In this document: piece after piece, positions 27,235-36,227 of the stretch
Position numbering within the stretch: position 1 is the first letter of the stretch
How the letters are laid out: each line of letters opens with the position of its first letter
Assembly (NCBI GenBank): GCA_029242545.1
Contig: JAQWTV010000110.1
Coordinates: 1 to 64,000 of the forward strand
Direction: 5' to 3'
Source: Roseibacillus sp.
GTDB lineage: Bacteria; Verrucomicrobiota; Verrucomicrobiia; Verrucomicrobiales; Akkermansiaceae
Length of the DNA: 64,000 nucleotides
Translations under genes and position numbers: made by a program
The notes under the pieces: generated by a model
The model's database searches: none
What the model saw: the letters and a program-made list of their open reading frames with translations, nothing else
Told to the model about the DNA's origin: nothing

Positions 27235-29598
27235 ATGAACTATCACGGAACCATCCCATCCCTGATGCTCTCTTTCTTCTTGGTGCTGCTTTCCGGCATC
27301 GGGGTTGAGGCCGCTCCCACCCGAGGCAATGTCAAGGCCCTCGGTATCCGCGTGACCTTCGCAAACTTCAAGAACGCCCCGGGCCTCTCCACCATCGCCA
27401 ACCGGCTGCAGGGTGCCAAGGTAAGTTACTCCCGTTACTCCTACGGGAAGCTCAACATCACATACGATACCGTGGAGGTCAGCCTTCCCCGCAACCGCAA
27501 CACCTATGATGCGGGGTCACTTGCTGACGCTGCGGAACTCCGGGCCCGCAACAAGGGATTCAACCCCGCCGGTTACGCCATCGTGGGATTCTTCCACGGC
27601 GGACACGCCTCCGGCAACAAGGCCATCGTCGGGGGCAAGCGCTTCTGGACCAATACCGGCGGAGCCACCATCCACGAGATGGGACACAATTTCAACTGGG
27701 GTCACCAGAGCCGCTGGGTGCCCAACGGCAGTAACCCGATCGGTGGTGGATCGGTCCAGACGCCCGACATGTGGCACTTCATGGCCAACAGCTCCACCGA
27801 CGCCGACCCCTACGACAAGTGGACCCGCGACTGGATCACGGCCCGCCACAACATCACCACCGAGGGTAGTTTCACCCGCCGCCTCTATACCTGCGACCAG
27901 AAGAATACCGACCCCACCAATGACAAGCGCGTCCTCCGGGTCACGAGGGACACCGGCAACAGCGCCGCCTACTGGATCGGATTCCGTTCCCGGTTGATGA
28001 ACAAGCAGAACGACGGGGCCACCGGGAAGAATGAACTCCTGCGCCAGGGTCTCGTCTTCTACTGGGACCGGGGGACCGTGGGAGGGCAGAATGTCGTCCT
28101 CATCGACATCCACCCGGGCCAGGGCGGCTGGGACAACCATTCCCTGCAACCCGGGGAAACCTACGCCGACACCGCAGGCAAGGTCTGCATCACCAACCTC
28201 GGCCGCGGCGGCGAGACCCCGAACGAATATATTGATGTCCGGATCAACAAGGGGGCCTTTCCCGACAACCGGCCCCCTGAGCCGACCTGGGATGCACCTG
28301 CCACCTGGGAATCCGGGGAACCCCTTACCATCACCATCACTCCCAATGATCCCGATGGCGATGAGGTGGCCTGCATGTGGAAGACCACGGGGCGAGCCAT
28401 CCCACACAACCAGAGCAGCCCGGTCCTGAACCAGACCTGGAACGTGCCCGGGAGCTACCAGGTGCGGGCCGTGGTCTCCGACATGAAGGGGAAGACCGCC
28501 ACCCTGAGCCGAACCATCACCGTCACCGGAGATTATCCGGTGACCTTTGCCAATGCCGGGTTTGGAACGTGGGCCGGCAATGAAGACAACACCGGGTGGA
28601 GCGCGGACGTGCTGTTCGACGGCGAGGTGGCCGCCACCGCCAACCTGTCGGCCGATGAACTGCAGGGGGATTTCGAGGCTTCTGCCACCCTGGTCCGCAA
28701 CGACACCGCTGAGAGCAAGTCCCTGGTCATGGTGGTGCTAAAGGACCCCGTGAACGGCGCCGGAAACGAACCCGTCTCGCAGGCCTCCCTCCAGCTCTCC
28801 GTCACCGACGTCCGGCCGGGATATGTTCTCGACGGCATCTCGATGACCTCCAATGGGGTCGTCTTCTCCCCGGAGGAACTGACCGACATCCAGTTCGATG
28901 GAGAAGGCACCACCGTGGTGGATGCCAGCAGGTCCACCGATATCCTCGTCGGCGGGGTCGCGGATACTCCCAGCCCACTCACCCCCGGGGATACCGTGAA
29001 CTTCATCGGGCCCGGTGCCTGGGACAATCCCAATGGATTCACCGGAAACGCCCACAGCCTGAAATGGAGTATTGATGCGGCTGGATCGACCTTTCTCGGA
29101 GGGAACTACATCACCGAGTCGACCCTCTCCCTCGCCAATGAACAGCTGGCCTTCGGCGTCGGCATGAGCCGGGAACCGGGAACCGGAACCTTCTCCTATT
29201 CCGACTGGGCCACGGCCATCTCGGGACTGGGCGGACCGGAAGCCGCCTTCGAGGCAGATGCCAATGGCGATGGCATCGCAAATGGCCTGGCCTTCCTTCT
29301 CGGCGCCCAGGACGCCAACACTGATGCCAGCGACCTTCTTCCTGACTGGAGCTCCACCCCGGGTCGAACCACCCTGTCCTTCCGCCGTTCCGACGATGCC
29401 TCCTCGTCCATCCGGGCGGTAGTGGAATACAGCCGCACCCTGCAGTCCTGGATCCCCGCGCTGGAAACCAACCGCGGGGTGATCATCACGGCGGATGATG
29501 ACTTCTACGAACCGGGTGTCGACCGGGTGAACGTCAGCATCAGTAACAGCCTGACCGACTCCGACACCCTGTTCCTGCGCCTGCGGATCCAGCCCTGA
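27235..29598 (+). CDS. Secreted metzincin-like metalloprotease with PKD-like and C-terminal beta domains
   Basis: After the signal peptide, a roughly 200-residue metalloprotease domain carries HEMGHNFNWGH near residue 146, which fits HExxHxxxxxH of metzincins but has Asn where Gly is usual. A possible Met-turn follows (DMWHFMANSS). Further on are a PKD-like domain (about 345-435, NDPDGDEVACMW), a segment of unassigned beta structure, a calcium-loop-like DANGDGIANGLAFLLG, and a C-terminal beta domain ending in LFLRLRIQP that recurs in other secreted proteins of this window. The ORF track begins at GTG 27214; ATG 27235 gives a more compact signal peptide, but no Shine-Dalgarno sequence decides between them. 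The substrate is probably an extracellular protein. Confidence 0.82.
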   Translation: MNYHGTIPSLMLSFFLVLLSGIGVEAAPTRGNVKALGIRVTFANFKNAPGLSTIANRLQGAKVSYSRYSYGKLNITYDTVEVSLPRNRNTYDAGSLADAAELRARNKGFNPAGYAIVGFFHGGHASGNKAIVGGKRFWTNTGGATIHEMGHNFNWGHQSRWVPNGSNPIGGGSVQTPDMWHFMANSSTDADPYDKWTRDWITARHNITTEGSFTRRLYTCDQKNTDPTNDKRVLRVTRDTGNSAAYWIGFRSRLMNKQNDGATGKNELLRQGLVFYWDRGTVGGQNVVLIDIHPGQGGWDNHSLQPGETYADTAGKVCITNLGRGGETPNEYIDVRINKGAFPDNRPPEPTWDAPATWESGEPLTITITPNDPDGDEVACMWKTTGRAIPHNQSSPVLNQTWNVPGSYQVRAVVSDMKGKTATLSRTITVTGDYPVTFANAGFGTWAGNEDNTGWSADVLFDGEVAATANLSADELQGDFEASATLVRNDTAESKSLVMVVLKDPVNGAGNEPVSQASLQLSVTDVRPGYVLDGISMTSNGVVFSPEELTDIQFDGEGTTVVDASRSTDILVGGVADTPSPLTPGDTVNFIGPGAWDNPNGFTGNAHSLKWSIDAAGSTFLGGNYITESTLSLANEQLAFGVGMSREPGTGTFSYSDWATAISGLGGPEAAFEADANGDGIANGLAFLLGAQDANTDASDLLPDWSSTPGRTTLSFRRSDDASSSIRAVVEYSRTLQSWIPALETNRGVIITADDDFYEPGVDRVNVSISNSLTDSDTLFLRLRIQP

Positions 29599-29622
29599 GG
29601 CAGGGTCGGCCACCGGAAGAAT

Positions 29623-30426
29623 CTAAACCACGCACCCGGGAAGGGGCCGCCCCGGGCGGAGGTCCACGTAGTCCGAATCGCTGCCACCTTCTTCCCCCCG
29701 CACGAGATAGACCGGCACCCAGTGCTCCTGGGTATCCACCGTGACCGTCCGGGCATTGGCATAACGCATGGTATAGGCCGCGCGGCGTCGGCTGCTGGTA
29801 TTGGGCTCACTTCCATGAAGGACGTAGGAATCGTGAATGGACAAACTCCCCGCCCGCATCTCGAGGGGAATGGCGGCGGCTGCCATGTCCGGAGTCACTT
29901 CCACGGTAAGCCCGAGAAGATCGTTTTCCCCGGTCGAAACCTTATCCATCTCAGGATATCCCTCATGGGTAGATGAAATAACCTGCATACACCCATTAGC
30001 TAGATCCGCATCGTCCAGAGCGAGCCACACCGTTCCCACGTCCGTTCCCTGGACCGAGTGCCAGTAGGTATTGTCCTGATGCCACGCCACCGGCAACCCG
30101 TCTCCCGGGCGCTTGGAGATAACATGGGACATAATCAGAATGAGATCCGGTCCGAGAACTGCCTCCACCGCGTCGAGGATCCGAGGATGTCGACAGAGCT
30201 CCAGCCAAGCGTTATTACTGGCATGGGGCTCAGTGAGATATTCGGGTCGCGCCGGGACCTTCTGGTTCTTCCCGTCCTTGTAGACAACCATGGTATCCGG
30301 CATGTCCCGCACGAGAGTATCCAGCTCGGCATTGACCCCCCGGACCTCCTCCGGGTCGAGGACATCGCGGAAAAGACAGTAGCCAGCCGCACGGTAATCC
30401 ACGGCGCTGGTATTGGCTTTATTCAT
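29623..30426 (-). CDS. Phytanoyl-CoA dioxygenase (PhyH) family protein
   Basis: This 267-aa cytoplasmic protein has the Fe(II)/2-oxoglutarate dioxygenase facial triad: His and Asp in WHQDNTYWHS and a distal His in LHGSEPNTSSRRR, where a following Arg can bind 2-oxoglutarate. Bacterial PhyH relatives hydroxylate diverse small molecules and some ectoine or natural-product intermediates; the substrate here is unknown. It is downstream of the DUF1552 gene on the same strand with a 125-base gap and is convergent with the metzincin gene. No Shine-Dalgarno sequence precedes the ATG. Confidence 0.9.
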   Translation of the reverse strand: MNKANTSAVDYRAAGYCLFRDVLDPEEVRGVNAELDTLVRDMPDTMVVYKDGKNQKVPARPEYLTEPHASNNAWLELCRHPRILDAVEAVLGPDLILIMSHVISKRPGDGLPVAWHQDNTYWHSVQGTDVGTVWLALDDADLANGCMQVISSTHEGYPEMDKVSTGENDLLGLTVEVTPDMAAAAIPLEMRAGSLSIHDSYVLHGSEPNTSSRRRAAYTMRYANARTVTVDTQEHWVPVYLVRGEEGGSDSDYVDLRPGRPLPGCVV

Positions 30427-30551
30427 TGGTTGGTTTTTTCTGTAAAGATAAGTTCAAGGCCCTCCTCCCGGGGGATTGCTCCATGTGTATACTTTCCGAT
30501 GCCTGCCAGCAGAGTGCCCTCTGACCTCAGCGAATTGCCCTCGCCCCTTAT

Positions 30552-31892
30552 TCAGACAATCAGCCCGTCAAGCGTTCCCGTACTATCAGCAAAGGAATCC
30601 GCCTTCACTCCCATCTGCTGCTGGATAGTCACAAACACGTTTGAGAACGGGGTCTTACTGTCGCATTTTAGATATTGGCCGTGCCGGTAGCCCATCTTGT
30701 TTCCTCCGGCAAGAATCAGCGGATAGTTGGTGTTGTTGTGGGTCTTGCTGTTGCTGCTGCCGTAAAGGATGCAGGTATTGTCCAGCACGGACCCATCTCC
30801 CTCTTCAAACTCACTGAGTCGTTTCATCAGATAAGCGAGGCATTCAGCCTGATAACGGTCCCACTTTCCCTTGGCTTCGGCTCCCTTCCCTTTGCCCGCC
30901 CCATGAGCCAACCCGTGGGCGTCCTTGTTGAAACCCAGGAGCGACGGGAACTTGTTCGCGATGGAGATTGCCCCGTGCATGCTCGCCAACTGGTAGGTCA
31001 CGAAGCGGGTCGAGTCGGTCTGAAATGCGAGGGCAATCAGGTCCAGCATGGTATGAATGAGCTTCCCCGGAGTCTCGTTGTCCGCATCAAGGCTAAGCCC
31101 CTCCGCATTGACCTTCGGACGGGGGACATTCAGCCATTGCGCGGAGCGCTCCACGTCCTGCTCAATCTCACGAACTGAAGTAAGATACTGGTCCAGTTTA
31201 CCCTGGTCCGTTCTGCCCAGTTTGCGATGCAGGGTCCTGGCTTCATCAAGCAGCAGATCAAGGTGGCTTCCGGTCCGGGTGAGTCCCTTTCTCTGGGCCT
31301 CGATGGAGTCGCCATTCAACCCAAAGAGACGTTCAAAGACAACGGCAGGCCGGTTCAGGGAAGGAATCGGCTGACCGCTACTGGAGTAGGAGAGCGTATT
31401 CGCCCTGGTAGGCATGCCCACCCCTCCATCCGAGGAGAGCACCAAGCTGCTGAAGCGAGTAGTCGCACCCAGTCTATGCCTTTGCGCCATGAACTGATCC
31501 AAGGAAATGGAGTTCTTCAGACCCGTTGCAGAAAGGCTCAACTCCTCCCCGGTCAGGAAGGTATCACCACTGTCATGACCTCCGATTCTGCGGACCTTGG
31601 GATGGGAGAGCCCTCCAAGAACCGTGACCTGATCACGGAACGGCTCCAGCACCTCAAGGGACTTGTTAAAGGTAAAGTCCTGGCCCGATCCGTTCGGAAA
31701 CCAGTTCCACTCCCCGAACTCGCCCTCCTGCTTGGGCAGGCTCACTCCGTAGGGGAAATAAATGGAACAGAACCTTCTTGGAGGTACCTTGGAGCTGGGA
31801 CCCGCTAGAGACTCCATCCAAGGCAGCGCCATGGAGATCCCGGCGGCCTTGAGCATCGTCCTGCGGTTCATGTAGTGGGCGCTCTTACTCAT
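30552..31892 (-). CDS. Tat-exported DUF1552 family protein
   Basis: From ATG 31892 (GGAG 6-7 bases upstream) the protein starts MSKSAHYMNRRTMLKAAGIS, a Tat signal. The DUF1552 body (PF07586) shows RRFCSIYFPYGV, LSHPKVRRIGGHDSGDTFLTG and the late LDNTCILYGSSNSKTHNN and ILAGGNKMGYRHG. The ORF track start at 32000 overlaps the upstream gene and is less likely. DUF1552 is regularly encoded next to DUF1592-type cytochromes in PVC and Myxococcota genomes and is distantly related to DUF1501; function unknown. Here the partner cytochrome gene ends 43 bases upstream, paralleling the DUF1501/PSD1 arrangement. Confidence 0.92.
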   Translation of the reverse strand: MSKSAHYMNRRTMLKAAGISMALPWMESLAGPSSKVPPRRFCSIYFPYGVSLPKQEGEFGEWNWFPNGSGQDFTFNKSLEVLEPFRDQVTVLGGLSHPKVRRIGGHDSGDTFLTGEELSLSATGLKNSISLDQFMAQRHRLGATTRFSSLVLSSDGGVGMPTRANTLSYSSSGQPIPSLNRPAVVFERLFGLNGDSIEAQRKGLTRTGSHLDLLLDEARTLHRKLGRTDQGKLDQYLTSVREIEQDVERSAQWLNVPRPKVNAEGLSLDADNETPGKLIHTMLDLIALAFQTDSTRFVTYQLASMHGAISIANKFPSLLGFNKDAHGLAHGAGKGKGAEAKGKWDRYQAECLAYLMKRLSEFEEGDGSVLDNTCILYGSSNSKTHNNTNYPLILAGGNKMGYRHGQYLKCDSKTPFSNVFVTIQQQMGVKADSFADSTGTLDGLIV

Positions 31893-31935
31893 CAGTTTCT
31901 CCCGTTCCTTGTCACTATAGCAGTTACCCCCGCCC

Positions 31936-34464
31936 CTATCGCGATAAAAAAGGCTCACTGCTGGCAATGCGAGCCATGAGGGAGGGCAACCGGTAGCCAT
32001 CCCGGGCGAACTTCCGGCTCAATTCCTCGATCAAAGGCGCATCCTCCAGCATGGCACTTCGTCCCATGGCATAGACATACAACTTGGTCACAAGGGCCCG
32101 GGCAAATTGTGCGCGCCTCTCCGTAAGCATGTGGTCCTGCAGATCTGCCAGTCCCGCAACCTGGTGATTCCCCGGCAGGACAGTCGTGGTCGAGACCGCT
32201 TTCCGGCCCCGGGCGGTCTTATCTCTTGGCAATCCGATCGCATCGAACCGCTCCAGGGCGATACCCCATGGGTCGATGCTGCGGTGGCAGTCCGCACAGG
32301 CTTCCTTCTTCCGGTGGAGCTCCATCTGCTCCCGGACAGGAAGCTTCTCAAAACCGCCGATACTTTCCTCAAGGTTTGGAACATCGGGCGGAGGAGGATT
32401 GGGAGGATCATTCAGGAGATGCTCCCTGATCCAGACCGCGCGCTTGATGGGATGGGAGTCTACTCCATCAGATCCGGCGAGATGCACGGAAGCATGGCCC
32501 AGTAAGCCCCCCGGGCGACTTGTTCCCTCAAGAGGCACCCTCTCGAAGGCCTGAGATCGAGGTCCCTCCAACCCGTAATGTTTTGCCAGGCGGGCATTGA
32601 GCATGGTGAAGTCCGCATCCAGGAACTGCAGGGCCGAGGTATTGCTCCGCAGGATTTCCAGGAAGAAGGATTGCGTTTCCCGGACCATCTCGGGCTTGAG
32701 GGAATTATCGAAGTTTCGGTAATACTGTGGGTTGATGGCCACCCGGTCTACTCCATCAAGATCAAGCCATTGCCTGCTGAATTGCTCCGCGAAACGATCC
32801 GCCTTCTCGTCGGCGAGCAAACGCCTGAACTCCCGACGTAATATCCCGGGGTCCAGCAACTCCCCGGAATCAGCCAGGCCGGAAAGAGTCTCATCCGGAA
32901 GAGAGCTCCACAGGAAATAAGAGAGGCGGGTGGCGAGCTCATGGGCATTCAACCTCCGCCGCTTCTCGGAAGCTGAGGGCTCAGTGAGGTAAAGAAAATG
33001 AGATGAGGCCAGAACGGCTGACAGGGTCTCCTTGAGGGCCTCCACCGGATGGCCTGATTCCTTCCGCATCAACTCGTGGTGCCTGATCCACTTCGCCAGT
33101 TCCATATCCTGCACTGGCCGTCGCCAGGCTCGCCGCAGAAAGCGCCCCAGAATAACCCGGAGAGCCTTTGGATCATCCACGTCTTCCCCTTCTCGTATGA
33201 TCCTGCGGTGCAGGGGTGGCGGCCAGGAGGCGTAGTCGTCCCGGACGATCTCCACTGACTCAATGATAATACGCGGAAAAGCCGGGTCCTCAGGGAAGAA
33301 CTTGACCTTCTTCTTTCTCACCTTCCCCTTCTTGTCCTTCTCCTCAATGACCTCCGTGACCTCCTTGGGACGGGGTTCCCCATCATCGAGAACATTCTGG
33401 AGCGTGATGACCCCATTGAGCTTGCTGCCGGGAACATCGGCCTCCGGCAGGGGAAGGAACTCGGCTCGCAGCGGGATGTCGTAATATTCCGATGTAGGCG
33501 AGGAAACCTCGATTTCGCCGGCATCATCCATGATGTTCAGGGTCAGACCCGAGACGAAATACCCATACCGGGCAAAGAGGATCGGGGCAGGCTGTCCCGG
33601 TTTCCGGTCGGTCGAGGCCTTCACCCGCATGGTGAATTGTCCCCCGCGCGGTGGATCTTTGAACGAACCGTAATAGAAGTTCACCCGGCCCAGGCGCTCG
33701 GAAGAGTTTCCAGCATAGCGGCGGCGATTAGGCCCCCTGATTCCTTGCTTGTTTCTCTCTACCGGGGAAACACTGGGCTCCAGCGGTTCTCCTTTAACTA
33801 GGATAAGGTCAAGAGCCTTCCGGGCCGTCTTGAGATAATTCTCAACCTGCAGGGCAGTCATACCCAGGGCCGCCCCGTTATTTTTGAATCCCTCCGGAGA
33901 CCGCGCATCGGAAGGAAGGCTTTCACCGTAATTCATCTCCAAGCCCAGTATGTCGGTCATGGTATGTTGATACTCGGGCCGGTTCAACCGACGTATCACC
34001 ACCTGTCGTCCGGTATTTTTGCGGGCCTCAGCCGCCCGACCCAACTCCTTCGTCAACCAGGCGACGAGCACTCGGCGTTCCTCGGCAGGGAGAGGAAGTT
34101 CTTTCTCCGGGGGCATCTCTCCCCGGTTGAGCATATCAAGGGCGTCGTGCCAAGTCTCGCCGGCGTTACCGTTTACCATGTCCGGCTCAAGCGAATCGAG
34201 CCTGAGATCTCCCTTCTGCTTTTCAGGGCCATGGCAGGAAAAACAATGCTTTTGCAAGAGAGGCTTCACGTCTTTCTCGAAGCCAATACTCCCAGCTGCC
34301 GCCGATGGCAGAGCTTCCCCTTTCCTGATCAACCCGTCCTCATTCAGGATCAAACCCAGCTTATTCGAGACAGGCTCGGCCTCCAGATCAGTTGGCGCAG
34401 CCGGACCGGCCAGGACCAACAAGCCTGACCCCAGAAGACAGGCGGAGATTATGATGGGTTTCAT
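31936..34464 (-). CDS. DUF1592-type cytochrome protein: PSCyt1, DUF1587, DUF1595, DUF1592, DUF1588, DUF1585
   Basis: The protein (start preferred at ATG 34464, [14 protein letters not shown] signal peptide) carries PSCyt1 with CFSCHG starting at residue 74. DUF1587 follows ([19 protein letters not shown]), then a beta-rich carbohydrate-binding-like insertion, DUF1595/DUF1592 ([20 protein letters not shown]), DUF1588 with a second heme motif [13 protein letters not shown] near residue 720, and DUF1585 at the end. A Lys-rich stretch ([19 protein letters not shown]) inside the beta region is unusual. It is partnered by the DUF1552 gene immediately downstream. An extracytoplasmic redox function is inferred; no member has a firmly assigned substrate that I can name. 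Confidence 0.92.
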   Translation of the reverse strand: MKPIIISACLLGSGLLVLAGPAAPTDLEAEPVSNKLGLILNEDGLIRKGEALPSAAAGSIGFEKDVKPLLQKHCFSCHGPEKQKGDLRLDSLEPDMVNGNAGETWHDALDMLNRGEMPPEKELPLPAEERRVLVAWLTKELGRAAEARKNTGRQVVIRRLNRPEYQHTMTDILGLEMNYGESLPSDARSPEGFKNNGAALGMTALQVENYLKTARKALDLILVKGEPLEPSVSPVERNKQGIRGPNRRRYAGNSSERLGRVNFYYGSFKDPPRGGQFTMRVKASTDRKPGQPAPILFARYGYFVSGLTLNIMDDAGEIEVSSPTSEYYDIPLRAEFLPLPEADVPGSKLNGVITLQNVLDDGEPRPKEVTEVIEEKDKKGKVRKKKVKFFPEDPAFPRIIIESVEIVRDDYASWPPPLHRRIIREGEDVDDPKALRVILGRFLRRAWRRPVQDMELAKWIRHHELMRKESGHPVEALKETLSAVLASSHFLYLTEPSASEKRRRLNAHELATRLSYFLWSSLPDETLSGLADSGELLDPGILRREFRRLLADEKADRFAEQFSRQWLDLDGVDRVAINPQYYRNFDNSLKPEMVRETQSFFLEILRSNTSALQFLDADFTMLNARLAKHYGLEGPRSQAFERVPLEGTSRPGGLLGHASVHLAGSDGVDSHPIKRAVWIREHLLNDPPNPPPPDVPNLEESIGGFEKLPVREQMELHRKKEACADCHRSIDPWGIALERFDAIGLPRDKTARGRKAVSTTTVLPGNHQVAGLADLQDHMLTERRAQFARALVTKLYVYAMGRSAMLEDAPLIEELSRKFARDGYRLPSLMARIASSEPFLSR

Positions 34465-34554
34465 GCAAGCGACTCTAAGAAAGGTCACCGCCCGAAGAAA
34501 AGCCCTCTTCTGGGCAATTAGTCGCCCTGTTTACCACAAAGCCTGAGGTGGGAG

Positions 34555-36195
34555 ATGACAAGGAAGCTTGATTCCTCCAGCATAATCGAGATGTCGAAAG
34601 ATTCTGCAGCCTCAGATGGGGAGAACCGTTCCGGTTGGCTCGACTGGATTGAACGGATTGGGAACCGACTGCCCCACCCGGTAACCCTCTTTATTGTCGG
34701 CTCTATCCTTGTCCTTATCCTCTCGCAGGTTGCTGATATGGCCGACTGGTCTGCTCAGAAGACTGTGACAAAGACCGATTCGGAGGGGGAGAGAGTCCAA
34801 GCCGTGGAAGTCGTCACTGCCACTGGCTTACTCGCTGGCGATGGAGCCTTCTGGGCGATCAGTAATATGGTCAAAAATTTCACAGGCTTCGCCCCCCTTG
34901 GAGTTGTCCTCGTTGGAATGCTGGGAATCGGCGTCGCCGAGCGCAGCGGCGCAATCGGGGCCCTCCTGAAAGTCTGCATGCTAGTTACCCCGGCGCGGCT
35001 TCTGACCCCGGCCATGATTTTAATCGGCATCATGTCTTCCATGGCACTCGACGCTGGATACGTGGTCCTTCCTCCCATTGCTGCAGCACTCTACAAGGCA
35101 GTAGGGCGCTCCCCTTTGGTAGGACTCGCTGCTGTCTCCGTGGGAGTATCCGCAGGCTTTAGTGCGAATCTCTTTATCACCGGACTGGACCCCCTGTTGG
35201 CTGGTTTAAGCTCCGAGGGCGCTCAGATTCTCGACCCGGAACGAAACGTAGCCCCCACAGCCAACTGGTGGTTCATGATTGCTTCTACCTTCCTGCTCAC
35301 CCTTGTAGGCTGGGGTGTCACTGCCTGGTTCGTGGAACCCCGCTATGCCCGAAGCAGCCCCGAGGAAGGCGGGCCTACTCCCCTCGGGGAAGAGGATCTC
35401 CTTGCCCGCAAGGTGACCCCTCAAGAGCAGAAAGGACTGAAGGTTGCGGTGGCTGTTTTCTGCGGATTTTTCACGTTGCTTCTCCTCCTTGTAAATCCCG
35501 GCGGAATTCTTCCCTACCATCCTCCCCTCGCCGGCCAGGCCGGAAACTTTCCCCGGTGGGTTATCGCGATTGTGCCGCTCCTCTTCTTTTGCTTCCTCCT
35601 GCCCGGTCTTGCCTACGGAGTGGCGGCTGAAAAAATAAAGAGTGATCATGATGTGGCCCGCATGATGGGCAAAACCATGGCAGACATGGGACCTTACATT
35701 GTCCTTGCCTTCTTCGCGGCCCAGTTCGTGGCCTTCTTCAAGCATTCCAACCTCGGAGAGATGATGGCTTTGTCGGGAGGGCAACTCCTTGCTTCTGCCG
35801 CTCTTCCCCCATGGACTCTGATTGCCGCTTTCATCCTCCTCGTGATGCTGGCAAACATGTTTATCGGATCAGCCTCGGCCAAGTATTCCTTTTTCGCTCC
35901 GGTTTTCATCCCAATGTTCATGACGGGAGCATCTATCAGCCCCGAACTCACCCAGGCGGCCTACCGGGTTGGGGACTCCTGCAGTAATATCATCACGCCG
36001 CTCAACCCCTACATGGTGATCATCCTGGTCTTCATGCAGAAATATATGCCTCGGGGCGGCATCGGAACCCTGATCGCTCTTATGCTTCCCTACGCTCTGG
36101 TCTTTGCGGTGGTATGGACCGGGCTTCTGGTATTCTGGATGTTCACTGGGATGGAACTGGGCCCCCAAGGCCCCCTATGGCTCAGCCAGCCATGA
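34555..36195 (+). CDS. AbgT family transporter
   Basis: The 546-aa membrane protein matches AbgT (PF03806): NRLPHPVTLFIVGSILVL, the NMVKNFTGFAPLGVVLVGMLGIGVAE segment, AVSVGVSAGFSANLFITGLDPLLAG and the late GDSCSNIITPLNPYMVIIL. AbgT in E. coli imports p-aminobenzoyl-glutamate; other members export sulfonamides. ATG 34555 follows GGTGGGAG directly, a tight spacing; ATG 34591 is an alternative. The DUF885 peptidase gene starts 33 bases downstream on the same strand, a pairing that would suit uptake and cleavage of an amidated or peptidic substrate. Confidence 0.93.
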   Translation: MTRKLDSSSIIEMSKDSAASDGENRSGWLDWIERIGNRLPHPVTLFIVGSILVLILSQVADMADWSAQKTVTKTDSEGERVQAVEVVTATGLLAGDGAFWAISNMVKNFTGFAPLGVVLVGMLGIGVAERSGAIGALLKVCMLVTPARLLTPAMILIGIMSSMALDAGYVVLPPIAAALYKAVGRSPLVGLAAVSVGVSAGFSANLFITGLDPLLAGLSSEGAQILDPERNVAPTANWWFMIASTFLLTLVGWGVTAWFVEPRYARSSPEEGGPTPLGEEDLLARKVTPQEQKGLKVAVAVFCGFFTLLLLLVNPGGILPYHPPLAGQAGNFPRWVIAIVPLLFFCFLLPGLAYGVAAEKIKSDHDVARMMGKTMADMGPYIVLAFFAAQFVAFFKHSNLGEMMALSGGQLLASAALPPWTLIAAFILLVMLANMFIGSASAKYSFFAPVFIPMFMTGASISPELTQAAYRVGDSCSNIITPLNPYMVIILVFMQKYMPRGGIGTLIALMLPYALVFAVVWTGLLVFWMFTGMELGPQGPLWLSQP

Positions 36196-36227
36196 ATCTG
36201 GTCATCGATTCTCTTCCCTAACTCACC

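Noticed and set aside
27517-29613. Two long minus-strand ORFs opposite the metzincin gene
   Set aside because: Both mirror the coding strand of a signal-peptide-bearing metalloprotease and show Gly/Val-rich shadow composition without motifs.
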